DNA of 64,000 bases. Source: an uncultured Verrucomicrobiota bacterium (GTDB lineage Bacteria; Verrucomicrobiota; Verrucomicrobiia; Opitutales; Opitutaceae). The DNA is taken from assembly GCA_903876795.1 (NCBI GenBank), contig CAIRBK010000080.1, positions 1 through 64,000 of the forward strand, written 5' to 3'. The position numbers were made by a program, and so were the translations under genes. Under the pieces are notes generated by a model. The model made no database searches and was not told the DNA's origin. It saw only the letters and a program-made list of their open reading frames with translations. Numbering within the stretch: the stretch's first letter is position 1; the number at the start of each line of letters is the position of its first letter. Positions 53,729 through 62,962 of this stretch are shown here, piece after piece.

Positions 53729-53776
53729 GGCCCATTGCCGACTCCGGACTCCCAACCCGCGTATACAGCCTTCCAC

Positions 53777-53801
53777 CCAATGTTCGTATTACGAACATTG
53801 G
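53777..53801. repeat. Perfect 12-bp palindrome CCAATGTTCGTA / TACGAACATTGG
   Basis: Arms flank a single T between argJ and the rpsI terminator. The 17-base core is identical to one inside hsdS at 17956. Confidence 0.75.
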
Positions 53802-53868
53802 TCCGTGGAACGAGGGGGCCGGGCGGTGCCGGCCGAGGGATGCCCGGCCCATTTCAAGGGACACAAAA

Positions 53869-53895
53869 AAGCCGCCCTCTCGCGAAGGGCGGCTT
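53869..53895 (-). terminator. Terminator of the rplM-rpsI operon
   Basis: AAGCCGCCCT and AGGGCGGCTT stem with a T run toward the minus strand. It can also halt argJ from the other side. Confidence 0.8.
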
Positions 53896-53919
53896 TGGTT
53901 TGAAAACGTTCCTGACAGC

Positions 53920-54318
53920 TTAGCGCTTGGAGAACTGGAAGCGCTTGCGGGCGCCGGGCTGGCCGGGCTTCTTGCGCTCTTTCTCGCGCGGGTCACGCTT
54001 GAGGTGGCCGGCCTTCTTAAGGGCGGCGCGCAGCTCGGGATTGAGCTTCTGGAGGGCGCGGGCGATGCCGTGCGCGGTCGCGCCGGCCTGGCCGGTGACG
54101 CCGCCGCCGACGACGTTGACGTCAACGTCAACCTTGTCGCGGAGTTCGACGGTGAGCAGCGGGCGGTAGGCCTGCTTGGCGAAGTTCTCGTGGGAGAAGT
54201 AGGTCTCGAAGTCGCTGCCGTTGGCAGTGAGTTTGCCGCTGCCTTCAGAGAGGCGGACGCGGGCGGTGGAGGTCTTGCGACGGCCGGTGCCGAGGAAAAT
54301 GGTCTTTTCAGCGCTCAT
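53920..54318 (-). CDS. rpsI: 30S ribosomal protein S9
   Basis: The 132-residue product has the S9 blocks [35 protein letters not shown] and the basic C-terminus [10 protein letters not shown], which contacts tRNA in the P site. It follows rplM by five bases, the standard L13-S9 order. Confidence 0.97.
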   Translation of the reverse strand: MSAEKTIFLGTGRRKTSTARVRLSEGSGKLTANGSDFETYFSHENFAKQAYRPLLTVELRDKVDVDVNVVGGGVTGQAGATAHGIARALQKLNPELRAALKKAGHLKRDPREKERKKPGQPGARKRFQFSKR

Positions 54319-54323
54319 GGTAA

Positions 54324-54752
54324 TCAGACGGAGATCTTGACCGGGTTCTGGGCCTCGTGGTTGTGGGTCGGGCCGGCAAACACGCGGAGCTTGGTGAGCA
54401 TCTGGCGGGCGATGCGGTTCTTGGGGAGCATGCCCTTGACGGCGTGCTCAAGGATGAACGCGGGGTTCTGGTCGCGCATCTGCTGCATCGTCTTGTAGCT
54501 TTCGCCACCCACGAAGCCCGAGAAGAACATGAACTTATTCTGCTCTTCCTTCTTGCCGGTGAGGACGATCTTTTCGGCGTTGATGATGACAACGAAGTCG
54601 CCGGTATCGACGCTCGGAGTGTAGGAAGCCTTATGGCGGCCGCGGATAAGGTTCGCGGCTTTGACCGCGACGCGGCCAAGGACCTCACCCTCGGCATCGA
54701 TCAGATGCCACTTGGGTTGCACGGTCTCTTTTTTGGCGAGGAACGTTTTCAT
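54324..54752 (-). CDS. rplM: 50S ribosomal protein L13
   Basis: The 142-residue product shows [38 protein letters not shown] and [17 protein letters not shown] with [14 protein letters not shown] at the end, all typical of L13. First gene of the two-gene ribosomal operon. Confidence 0.97.
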   Translation of the reverse strand: MKTFLAKKETVQPKWHLIDAEGEVLGRVAVKAANLIRGRHKASYTPSVDTGDFVVIINAEKIVLTGKKEEQNKFMFFSGFVGGESYKTMQQMRDQNPAFILEHAVKGMLPKNRIARQMLTKLRVFAGPTHNHEAQNPVKISV

Positions 54753-54823
54753 GAGAAAAGAGGTGAACTCCGAAGGTTTGCCCGATGGGTGTCAACCCCT
54801 CTTTTGCCGTTGTGAATAAAAAA

Positions 54824-54852
54824 GCCCGGGCGTCAGCAAGACGGCACCGGGC
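54824..54852 (-). terminator. Terminator of the porin-like gene
   Basis: GCCCGGGCGTC and GACGgcaCCGGGC form an imperfect stem. A T run follows on the minus strand. Confidence 0.65.
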
Positions 54853-54874
54853 GGGGCGAAGGCGATTTCGCTAC

Positions 54875-55570
54875 TTAGAAGCCGAATGAGGCGCCGAGGG
54901 AATAGACCACCTGATCCTGTTCGTTGTGGCGACCACCGGGATTGGAGGCGCCGGCATTGCTGTAATTGACGGCACCCACGATTTTGAAGGCCTCGGTAAA
55001 CTTATATGGCACGGCCGCACCGACACTCCAGTAGGCGTAGTCGTCGGCACCGTTGGTTTGTTGCACAAAGCCGCAGGAGGCGGACAAATCGACCGACAAA
55101 CCGAGCTTCGGTATGGCCACGCTGTGACCGATGCCGGCCACAACGGAGGTCGATTGGTTGTCGAGGTCGTAGTAGGAATACAGGCTGGGGCTGAGGAAGA
55201 GGCTGGACTTGAGGCCGGCAAACAGCTCGGTAGCGTCGCCGTCTTGACGCTCGTAAAGGTAACGCGTCACGCCGACATCGGCCGACAGCGTCTCGTTAAC
55301 GGCGAAGGTGTAGCCTGCATAGAGATCGGCCTCGGAGGAAACCTCCCCTGCAAAATCATCGGAATACCACACCCCGGCATAGAAATCGCCGTAACTGGCT
55401 TCCACCGAGGGCTGGAACGAAGCGCCGGCAAGCTCGATGCCCCGAAACACATAGGTGCTCACATAGGTGGCGTCAAAGGTAACGGCGAGCGCTTGCGCAG
55501 AGGCGTTGTCTTGGGCGGAAGCCGATAGGCCGGTGGTAAGCGCAGCCAGGGCAAGGATCGTCTTTTTCAT
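54875..55570 (-). CDS. TorF-family outer-membrane beta-barrel protein
   Basis: A 231-residue exported protein (signal MKKTILALAALTTGLSASA). It has repeated beta strands with alternating aromatics, such as VSTYVFRGIELAGASFQPS, GVWYSDDFAGEVSSEADLY and AGYTFAVNETLS, and ends in Phe (YSLGASFGF), as outer-membrane barrels do. This is the layout of the TorF-type putative porins. Substrate unknown. Confidence 0.85.
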   Translation of the reverse strand: MKKTILALAALTTGLSASAQDNASAQALAVTFDATYVSTYVFRGIELAGASFQPSVEASYGDFYAGVWYSDDFAGEVSSEADLYAGYTFAVNETLSADVGVTRYLYERQDGDATELFAGLKSSLFLSPSLYSYYDLDNQSTSVVAGIGHSVAIPKLGLSVDLSASCGFVQQTNGADDYAYWSVGAAVPYKFTEAFKIVGAVNYSNAGASNPGGRHNEQDQVVYSLGASFGF

Positions 55571-55772
55571 AAAAAGGTGTTGGGTTGTGCGGATCGGGAT
55601 TTCCGCACGCCTTGGGTTCAAGGTCGCCGGTATGCGAGTTATTAGCGGCAAAACTTCAAGTCTTTACTAGCTTGGCCGGGGGGCGGCGACACCCCGCATC
55701 GACCGGGTGAAAACCCACCCCAAAAATGAAAAGCCGGTGGCAATCTCCCGCCAACTCCGGCAGGGTGAGACG
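55571..55772. other. Divergent gap between porin and DUF423 genes
   Basis: 202 bases. It includes a GC-rich stretch with possible hairpins (gccggtggcaatctcccgcc), but I cannot match it to a riboswitch. Nothing else is supported. Confidence 0.35.
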
Positions 55773-56162
55773 ATGCGCAAATTTGTTTATATGGCTGCAA
55801 TCCTGGGTGCCCTGGGTGTGTCGGCTGGGGCCTTCGGTGCTCATGCCTTGAAGGATTCCCTGCTGGAACGGGGGACCACATCCACCTGGCAAACCGCCGT
55901 CTTGTATAATCTTATACACGCGATCGCCCTGCTGTCCGCTGGTCTTTATGGTTGCACGACACCTGACGCAGCGAAACCGGCGGCGCGCGCCTGCTCAGCC
56001 TGGGCGGGCGGCGTGTTTTTGTTTTCCGGTTCGCTTTACTTGCTCTCGTTGGGCGGCCCGCGCTGGCTGGGCCCGATCACTCCCCTGGGCGGCGTTTTGC
56101 TGGTGGGCGGCTGGTTGTGCGTGCTGCGGATCATCCCGTCCCGGAAGGGATCGGCGCCGTAA
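55773..56162 (+). CDS. DUF423-family membrane protein
   Basis: A 129-residue protein with about four membrane helices of the YgdD/DUF423 family: GALGVSAGAFGAHALKDSL, TAVLYNLIHAIALLSAGL, FLFSGSLYLLSLGG and TPLGGVLLVGGWLCVL. The GAFGAHALK block is the family signature. Function unknown. Start at ATG 55773. Confidence 0.88.
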   Translation: MRKFVYMAAILGALGVSAGAFGAHALKDSLLERGTTSTWQTAVLYNLIHAIALLSAGLYGCTTPDAAKPAARACSAWAGGVFLFSGSLYLLSLGGPRWLGPITPLGGVLLVGGWLCVLRIIPSRKGSAP

Positions 56163-56172
56163 AAGCCTGCCC

Positions 56173-57576
56173 ATGCAAATTCCCGAAGACCTGCGACGCG
56201 TCCTGGAGTCCGTTCGCCAAGTCGCCCGCCCGCGCCTGGCGGGAGGCTGCGTGCGAGATTGGCTGCTCGGTCTCGCGCCCAAGGACTTCGATGTCGAGGT
56301 CCAGGGGATCACGTTCGACGAACTGCAACGAGTCCTCGCGGCCTTTGGTGCGACCGATGTGGTCGGGCGCAGCTTCGGGGTCATCAAAATCCGTCTCGGC
56401 GGCTCTGAATACGATTTCAGCCTGCCCCGGCGTGAATCCAAAACCGGCGCGGGCCATCGTGGTTTCTTGATCACGCCCGACCCGTTGCTCGGGGACGCCG
56501 GGGCGGCGGCCCGGCGTGATTTCACGATCAACGCGATCACCTGCGATCCGTTTACCGGAGAAATCTTCGATCCCCACGGCGGTCAACGCGACCTGCGGGA
56601 CCGCATCCTCCGCCACACCAGCCCGGCGTTTGTCGAGGATCCGCTGCGCGTGCTGCGGGCGTTTCAATTCGCCGCCCGCTTCAACCTCTCGCTCGCACCC
56701 GAGACCGCCGCGCTCTGTCGCAATATTGTGGATACCTTCCGCGAGCTCCCGGTCGAACGCATCTGGGGCGAATGGGACAAATGGGCCACCCAGGCCGCCC
56801 ATCCCGGTCGCGGTCTCGCTGTGCTTGAAGAGACCGGCTGGATTGTCCACTTCCCGGAAATCGCCGCCCTGCGCGGCTGCCCCCAGGACCCCGAATGGCA
56901 CCCCGAGGGCGATGTGCTCACCCATACACAACACTGCTGCGACGCTCTCGTGCAACTGCACGATTGGCGCGACGCTCCTCCCGCCCGTCGGCGCATCTTG
57001 CTGCTCGCGGTCCTCGCGCACGATTTTGGCAAACCCGCCACCACCGCCCGGTCCGAGGTGCGCGGACGCCTTCGCTGGCGCAGCCTCGGTCACGAATCCG
57101 CCGGCGGCCCGCTCGCCGACAACTTCCTCCGCCGCATCGGCGCGCCCCACGCCATTCTGGACACGGTGCGTCCACTGGTCGTTCTCCATCTCGCCCATCA
57201 CCACGGCACGGGCGAATTCAACGACAGCCACATCCGCCGGCTCGCGCGCAAACTCCACCCCGCCACCATCGACGATCTCTGCGCCGTCATGACGGCCGAT
57301 ACCCTCGGCCGCCCCCCGCTTACGGGCGCAGAAAGCATTCTCTTCATCGAGAAACTCCGCGCGCGCGCCCATGCGCTGGCCATACGCACCGCGCCGCCCC
57401 GCCCTATCCTGCTCGGTCGCCACCTGATCGCGATCGGCCACAAACCAGGACCGGATTTTACCGCCATTCTCGCTGCCGCCTTTGAAGCCCAGCTCGATGG
57501 CGCTTTCACCGACGAAGAAACCGCGCACATCTGGTTGGGTGATTTTTTGCGAAAATTTTCGCCCGACCGGTCGTGA
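56173..57576 (+). CDS. tRNA nucleotidyltransferase / poly(A) polymerase family with HD domain
   Basis: A 467-residue protein with the class-II nucleotidyltransferase head: RLAGGCVRDWLLGLAPKDFDVEV (the GG..RD and D.D motifs), RRESKTGAGHRG and ARRDFTINAI. It continues into an HD phosphohydrolase part, DVLTHTQHCCDAL, LLAVLAHDFGKPATTA and LVVLHLAHHHGTGEF. Most likely it adds or repairs the CCA end of tRNAs; poly(A) polymerase activity cannot be excluded. The tRNA-Glu here encodes CCA, so repair may be its main task. It is close (10 bases) behind the DUF423 gene. Confidence 0.9.
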   Translation: MQIPEDLRRVLESVRQVARPRLAGGCVRDWLLGLAPKDFDVEVQGITFDELQRVLAAFGATDVVGRSFGVIKIRLGGSEYDFSLPRRESKTGAGHRGFLITPDPLLGDAGAAARRDFTINAITCDPFTGEIFDPHGGQRDLRDRILRHTSPAFVEDPLRVLRAFQFAARFNLSLAPETAALCRNIVDTFRELPVERIWGEWDKWATQAAHPGRGLAVLEETGWIVHFPEIAALRGCPQDPEWHPEGDVLTHTQHCCDALVQLHDWRDAPPARRRILLLAVLAHDFGKPATTARSEVRGRLRWRSLGHESAGGPLADNFLRRIGAPHAILDTVRPLVVLHLAHHHGTGEFNDSHIRRLARKLHPATIDDLCAVMTADTLGRPPLTGAESILFIEKLRARAHALAIRTAPPRPILLGRHLIAIGHKPGPDFTAILAAAFEAQLDGAFTDEETAHIWLGDFLRKFSPDRS

Positions 57577-57621
57577 CAAGCCGCCCCAGACATTTATCAC
57601 TCATCCTTAGTCTTTAAACCC

Positions 57622-58569
57622 ATGCCCACCCAACTCGATCAACTCAAGCAACTCACCGTCGTCGTCGCCGATACCGGCGACTTCGCCTCCATGAAGGAAT
57701 TCGCGCCCCGCGACGCGACCACGAATCCCTCTCTCATCCTCAAGGCCGCCGCGATGCCCGCCTACGCGGCCCTTGTTGACCAGGCCATCAAGGACGCCGG
57801 CCCCACCGCCACGCTGCCCCAGGTGATCGACCGCCTGCTGGTCGTCTTCGGTCTGGAGATTCTCAAAATCGTTCCCGGCCGCGTCTCCTCCGAAGTGGAC
57901 GCCCGCCTCTCCTTCGACACCGCCGCCACCGTGGCCAAAGCCCGCGAGATCATCGGCCTGTATGAAAAGGCCGGCATCGACCGCAAACGCGTTCTGATCA
58001 AAATCGCCTCCACTTGGGAAGGCATCAAGGCCGCCGAGATCCTCGAAAAAGACGGCATCCACTGCAACCTCACCCTCCTCTTCTCCTTCGCCCAGGCGGT
58101 CGCCTGCGCCGAGGCCAAGATCACCCTCATCTCGCCCTTTGTCGGCCGCATCCTCGACTGGCACAAGGCCAAGAACCCGTCGGCCAACTTCTCCGGCGCC
58201 GCCGACCCCGGCGTCATCTCCGTCACCCAGATCTACACCTACTACAAAAAATTCGGTTACGCGACGGAGGTCATGGGAGCCTCCTTCCGCAATACCGGCG
58301 AGATCGTGGAACTCGCCGGCTGCGACCTGCTCACGATCGCCCCGGCCCTTCTTGCCGAACTCAAGGCCTCCGAAGCGCCGCTCGTGCGCAAGCTCGATCC
58401 GGCGTGCGCCGCCGCCGCCGACCTCAAGCAGGTGTCCTTCAATGAAGCCGCCTTCCGCTTCGCCCTCAACGAAGACGCCATGGCCACCGAGAAGACCGCC
58501 GAAGGCATCCGCCTGTTCTCGGCCGACATCGTGAAGCTCGAACAGCTCATCGCCCAAAAACGCGGCTGA
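57622..58569 (+). CDS. tal: Transaldolase
   Basis: Moves a dihydroxyacetone unit between sugar phosphates in the pentose-phosphate pathway. The 315-residue product fits the TalB type: [29 protein letters not shown] and [17 protein letters not shown], with the Schiff-base Lys in RVLIKIAST, then [18 protein letters not shown] and [12 protein letters not shown] strong terminator follows. Confidence 0.97.
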   Translation: MPTQLDQLKQLTVVVADTGDFASMKEFAPRDATTNPSLILKAAAMPAYAALVDQAIKDAGPTATLPQVIDRLLVVFGLEILKIVPGRVSSEVDARLSFDTAATVAKAREIIGLYEKAGIDRKRVLIKIASTWEGIKAAEILEKDGIHCNLTLLFSFAQAVACAEAKITLISPFVGRILDWHKAKNPSANFSGAADPGVISVTQIYTYYKKFGYATEVMGASFRNTGEIVELAGCDLLTIAPALLAELKASEAPLVRKLDPACAAAADLKQVSFNEAAFRFALNEDAMATEKTAEGIRLFSADIVKLEQLIAQKRG

Positions 58570-58608
58570 CCCGCCTCGCCGGCCCGCCGCACTCGCAAAG
58601 TCATCGCC

Positions 58609-58639
58609 AAGCCCGTCCCGCCCGGGGACGGGCTTTTTT
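58609..58639 (+). terminator. Terminator after tal
   Basis: AAGCCCGTCCC and GGGACGGGCTT stem followed by TTTTTTG. Confidence 0.85.
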
Positions 58640-58702
58640 GCGCACGCCCCGAGCTGTCCCGTTGACAACCCTCGCGGCCGCTCCTGCCCTCAACCACGCG
58701 AC

Positions 58703-60958
58703 ATGGAAGACGGCATCAACTTCATCCAGGACCTCGCCATCGTGCTGCTGGCCGCCGGCCTCGTCGGCGCGCTCTGCAAACGCGTAGGACTCTCCGTCAT
58801 CGTCGGCTACCTCGCCGCCGGCATGATTATCGGACCCCACACGCCGCCGTTCTCGTTTGTCACCGATTTCGCCCGCATCCAGACACTCTCCCAGGTCGGC
58901 CTGGTGATCCTGATGTTTTCCATCGGCCTGGGCCTCAGCCTGACAAAGCTCGGAAGGCTCGGCCTGCCGACGCTGATCGCCACCGGCCTGGGTGCGTTCC
59001 TCATGATGCACCTGACGCAGCTGCTCGGCCTCGTCGTCGGCTGGTCCTCGCTGGAGAGCCTGTTTGTCGCGAGCATGTTCATGGTCTCCAGCTCCGCGGT
59101 GATCGTGAAGATCGTCGGCGAACTGAAACTCACCCACGATGGTGCCGCGCAACGCGCCCTCGGCATCACCGTGCTCGAAGACGTCGTCGCGGTCGTCATG
59201 CTCACCATTCTGGCGAGCCGCACGCAGTCGGGCGGCGCCGACGGCGGCACCCACCTCGGCAGCCTGCTCGCCACGATGAGCGCCTTTGTTGTCCTGCTCG
59301 TGGGCGCGGGCCTGCTGCTCGTGCCCCGCCTGCTCCGCCGGCTCGAGTCGCGCGCCGATCCCGAACTGCAGACCATCATCGTGGCGGGCGTGCTCTTCCT
59401 CCTGGCCATCCTCGCGGCCAAGGCCGGCTACTCGCTTGCCCTGGGCGCCTTCCTGCTCGGCGCCATCGTCGCCGAAATGCCCCAGCGCGTCGCGGTGGAG
59501 AAATCCTTCGCCGGCATGAAGGATCTCTTTACCAGCGTGTTTTTCGTCTCAATCGGGATGATGATCGAGCCGCGCCTGCTGCTTGATGTCTGGCCCTGGA
59601 TTTTGGGCCTGTTTGCGTTCGTGATGATCGCCCGTCCGCTGTGCACCGGGCTGGCGATGACTCTGGCCGGCGCCGCCCCGCGCGAGGCCCGGCGCGCCGG
59701 CCTTCTGCTCACGCCCATCGGCGAGTTTTCCTTTATCATCGCGCAGCTGGGCATCAGCAGCCGGATCCTGCCCTCGTCGTATTGTCCGCTGGCGGTCGGC
59801 ACCTCCATTCTCACCGTGCTGGCCACACCGGTCATAAACCGCCACGCCGATGCCTTGATCGCCCTGTTCGAGCGCCTGGAGCCGCGCTGGTTCACCCGCG
59901 CCCTGGAAGCCTACTGCGGCTGGCTGCACCAGGTGCAGTCCCGCCAAAACGCCCCGCCGGCCTGGCAACTCGTCCGCGGCCGCCTGCTCCAGATCGCCGT
60001 GGAAATGCTGCTCGTCACCGGACTGGTGATTTTTTCCGCGCACATCATCGCCGCCATCAAAAATACGCTGGCCACCGGCCACGTCGAGGACGCCGTGCTG
60101 GACTACGGCTTTTGGGGCGTCTTCGGCCTGCTGGTGCTTATCATGCTGGTCGCATTGTGGCGCAACATCGCGGCCGTCTCGTTGATCCTTGCCGAGGGCT
60201 TCGCCGGCGGCACCCGCCTGCCCGCGCCGGTGCTCTGCAACGGCATCCGCGCGCTGGCCGCCGTCGCCCTCGGCTACTGGCTTTATGCCATCCTGCCGGT
60301 CGGCGCGCTTCCCGGGTGGGCTTGGCTGGTCATCGCCGCCGCCGCGCTCGCCGTCGTCGGGTTTTGCTCCAATCGCCTGATCTACTGGCACAGCTCGTGG
60401 CAGTCTTCAGTCCAGGACGTTTTCACGGAAGACGCCTCCAAGGCCGATCATGCGCGAACCGACGCCCGCATCGCTTTGGACCACGGCCTCGAATCGTGGC
60501 ACCTGCAACTGGAAGACTGTGTCGTGCCAGACGACGCCGGCTACGTCGGCCGCGACCTCGCGCACCTCGCCATACCCGGCCGCTTCGGATGCTCGGTCAT
60601 CGAGATAGAACGCAACGGTCACGTGATCACGAGCACCGGACCGGACCTGCGCATCTATCCTGGCGACAAGCTTCTGCTCCTCGGCGAAGCGGCCGCGCTG
60701 TCCGGTGCGCGCGCGTTCCTCCAAGGCGACAAGAAACCGGTTGCGGAAAGCTCCGATGAATTTAACGGCTGCGTGCTCCAAACCCATGTGCTACCCGCCG
60801 GCCCGCACGCCGGGCGCACGCTCGCCGAACTACGGATCGCCCGGGAAACCGGCGTGCGTGTCGTGGGCATCCAGCGCGGCGCCAACCGCATCATCAACCC
60901 GGGCGGGGGACCAGCGACTGGCGGCCGACGACCAACTGCTCATCGTCGGCACGCTTGA
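58703..60958 (+). CDS. Kef-type cation:proton antiporter with RCK_C domain, 3' end frameshifted
   Basis: A CPA2-type K+/H+ antiporter. Residues 1-390 form the membrane exchanger (VGYLAAGMIIGPHT, EDVVAVVMLTILA, LLTPIGEFSFIIAQLG). About 420-555 hold more helices, and 600-690 an RCK_C/TrkA-C ligand domain (VGRDLAHLAIPGRFGCSVI). At 60905-60909 a run of five G breaks a second RCK_C domain: after NPGG the reading turns to GPATGGRRP and stops. One G fewer would give GGDQRLAADDQLLIVGT, ending at 61040 in an ATGA overlap with the next gene and restoring about 778 residues. The break may be a sequencing error or a real truncation. The exchanger part is intact. Confidence 0.88.
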   Translation: MEDGINFIQDLAIVLLAAGLVGALCKRVGLSVIVGYLAAGMIIGPHTPPFSFVTDFARIQTLSQVGLVILMFSIGLGLSLTKLGRLGLPTLIATGLGAFLMMHLTQLLGLVVGWSSLESLFVASMFMVSSSAVIVKIVGELKLTHDGAAQRALGITVLEDVVAVVMLTILASRTQSGGADGGTHLGSLLATMSAFVVLLVGAGLLLVPRLLRRLESRADPELQTIIVAGVLFLLAILAAKAGYSLALGAFLLGAIVAEMPQRVAVEKSFAGMKDLFTSVFFVSIGMMIEPRLLLDVWPWILGLFAFVMIARPLCTGLAMTLAGAAPREARRAGLLLTPIGEFSFIIAQLGISSRILPSSYCPLAVGTSILTVLATPVINRHADALIALFERLEPRWFTRALEAYCGWLHQVQSRQNAPPAWQLVRGRLLQIAVEMLLVTGLVIFSAHIIAAIKNTLATGHVEDAVLDYGFWGVFGLLVLIMLVALWRNIAAVSLILAEGFAGGTRLPAPVLCNGIRALAAVALGYWLYAILPVGALPGWAWLVIAAAALAVVGFCSNRLIYWHSSWQSSVQDVFTEDASKADHARTDARIALDHGLESWHLQLEDCVVPDDAGYVGRDLAHLAIPGRFGCSVIEIERNGHVITSTGPDLRIYPGDKLLLLGEAAALSGARAFLQGDKKPVAESSDEFNGCVLQTHVLPAGPHAGRTLAELRIARETGVRVVGIQRGANRIINPGGGPATGGRRPTAHRRHA

Positions 60959-61036
60959 CGAAATCCGCGCCTTCCGTCGCTGGCTGCGAGGCGGCGGCGA
61001 AACCACCCCGCCCTTCCCCCTGGCAAACACCGCCCC

Positions 61037-62950
61037 ATGATCCGCGCCTTCCAATGGGATCTCGCCCGACAGGTCGAGCGCCTCGATTTCCTCCTCGACC
61101 AGCTCCCGCGACACGCCGACTGGGGCTACCAGGAACTCTACCTCCACCTCGAGGACGCGGTCCACTACCCGAGCCTGCCCGGCGTCGCCCGCGCCGACGC
61201 CTACTCCACGCGCCAGTTTGAGAAACTCGTCCGCCACGCCACCCGCGCCGGCATCAAGGTAGTGCCCATCGTCAACCTCCTCGGCCACACCCAATACCTC
61301 ATCAAGCACCCCGACCTTCGCGATCTCAACGAACTCCGCGCCCCGGACGGCTCGCCACTCGATCGCGGGCAAATCTGCCCGCTCCACCCGCGCACCCTGG
61401 AGATCGCCGAAAAACTCGTGCGCGACATGGCCCCGTTCTGCACGGCGGGCAAACTTCACGTCGGCCTCGACGAGTCTTTCCATCTGGGCAAACACCCGCT
61501 CTCCCGCGCCGAGGTGGAGAGCATCGGCCTCGCGTCACATTTTTCCAATTACGTCTGTCGGCTGCACACACTCGTGCAGCCGCTCGGCCTGCGCATGGGC
61601 CTTTGGGCCGACATGCTCGCGCTCCTGCCCCAGGCGATCCCGCAACTGCCGCGAGGTCTCGTCGCCTACGACTGGTTTTATCATCCATTCCCGCGACATC
61701 CGCGCATGGAGCTGCACAACTTCGCCGACTACGACCTGGCGCCCGCGCTGGCCGCACAAGGCGTCGAATACTGGGGTTGCCCCATGAACGGCGGCTTCCG
61801 CCACGAGCCGCTGCCCGTCTTCGGCGACCGCCTCGCCAACGCCCAGTCCTGGTGGCGCCGCTGCCGGCAGACACGCGCCGGCGGTTTCCTCATGACTGGC
61901 TGGGAACCTCAACGTCTCGCCTTTGAAATGCCCATGGTCGTGGACGCCGCCGCCGCCTGCCTCTGGCTCAACCCCGATATCGACGACCACGCCGGCATGC
62001 TTGCCAAGGGCTTCGAACGCGTCTTCGGCGCGGCCGGCGCGCGTGAAGCCGCCCGCGCCGCGCTCGCCTGCGACGAACACGCCTTCGCCGGCTACGCCAA
62101 ATGGGAAATCCACGACCGCTGGGACGGCCTCGCCGGCCCCGAAGGCCCCGCCCGCTCCGAGCGCACCGCGCGCTTCTTCGCCCGCCTCGCCCGTCGGAAT
62201 CTTCCCGCCCCCTTCGCCGCCAGCGCCGCGCTCAACTCCACCCTCGCCGCCCGCGAAGCCTTTGTCCGCGAGGCCGCCCGCACCGTCCAAAAAATCCGCC
62301 GCCTCCACGCCACCGGACAGGACCGCCTTGCCGCGACCCACCTCGCCGGCGCACGCGCCAGGGCCGCCCGCTTCCGCAATCACCTCGAGTCCGGCCGGCT
62401 CGCCGCCAAAACCATGTGGACGCGCACTCGCGACTCCCGCTCGCCCTCCCCCTACGCGGAGATTTTCGCCCGCGACACCGCACGGCTCGACGCATGGCTC
62501 CGCTGGCTCGACGCCGTGGACGCAGACCCCGCCCGTTCGCTGGAAGCCGCGCCCGTTCACGGACGCTGGCAACTCACCTTTACCATCCACAACCACGCCC
62601 CCGCACTGCAAAAAATCCTGGTCGAACAACGGGCGCCCGACGGTTCGTGGACAACTCTCGCCGAGCGCTTCACCATCGAGTTTCGCGCCAAGGCCGCCCG
62701 CCCCCGCGCCAACGTGCGCCGGGAATTCTCCGTGCCGGCGGACTCGCCCGCGCGCCCCCTTCGCATCGCGCTGCGCGGCGTGGGGGAGGTCGCAATCAGC
62801 CAATTGACGCTCACCGACGGCGTGATCAAGCTCAGGCCCGCCAATTGGCCGGTCAGCGAACGCCGCCCGCTGGGACTGCCCGCGCCCGCCGGTGGCTTTC
62901 CCGACCTCCAACTCACCCGCAATCGCGACGCCATAGACCTGATTTTCTAA
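61037..62950 (+). CDS. Glycoside hydrolase, GH20-like
   Basis: A 637-residue protein with a TIM-barrel hydrolase look: AGIKVVPIVNLLGHTQYL near residue 73, then KLHVGLDESFHLGKH with an adjacent Asp-Glu pair like the catalytic DE of beta-N-acetylhexosaminidases, LRMGLWADMLAL, GLVAYDWFYHP and GGFLMTGWEPQ. There is no signal peptide, so it acts in the cytoplasm on taken-up oligosaccharides. A helical region and a C-terminal beta domain follow (HGRWQLTFTIHNHAPALQ). Its start codon overlaps the restored end of the antiporter gene. Substrate unknown; hexosaminidase is a guess. Confidence 0.72.
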   Translation: MIRAFQWDLARQVERLDFLLDQLPRHADWGYQELYLHLEDAVHYPSLPGVARADAYSTRQFEKLVRHATRAGIKVVPIVNLLGHTQYLIKHPDLRDLNELRAPDGSPLDRGQICPLHPRTLEIAEKLVRDMAPFCTAGKLHVGLDESFHLGKHPLSRAEVESIGLASHFSNYVCRLHTLVQPLGLRMGLWADMLALLPQAIPQLPRGLVAYDWFYHPFPRHPRMELHNFADYDLAPALAAQGVEYWGCPMNGGFRHEPLPVFGDRLANAQSWWRRCRQTRAGGFLMTGWEPQRLAFEMPMVVDAAAACLWLNPDIDDHAGMLAKGFERVFGAAGAREAARAALACDEHAFAGYAKWEIHDRWDGLAGPEGPARSERTARFFARLARRNLPAPFAASAALNSTLAAREAFVREAARTVQKIRRLHATGQDRLAATHLAGARARAARFRNHLESGRLAAKTMWTRTRDSRSPSPYAEIFARDTARLDAWLRWLDAVDADPARSLEAAPVHGRWQLTFTIHNHAPALQKILVEQRAPDGSWTTLAERFTIEFRAKAARPRANVRREFSVPADSPARPLRIALRGVGEVAISQLTLTDGVIKLRPANWPVSERRPLGLPAPAGGFPDLQLTRNRDAIDLIF

Positions 62951-62962
62951 ACCACACCCATC

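Noticed and set aside
55680-55772. Possible riboswitch before the DUF423 gene
   Set aside because: Some hairpins are possible, but no conserved box of a known riboswitch class can be identified.
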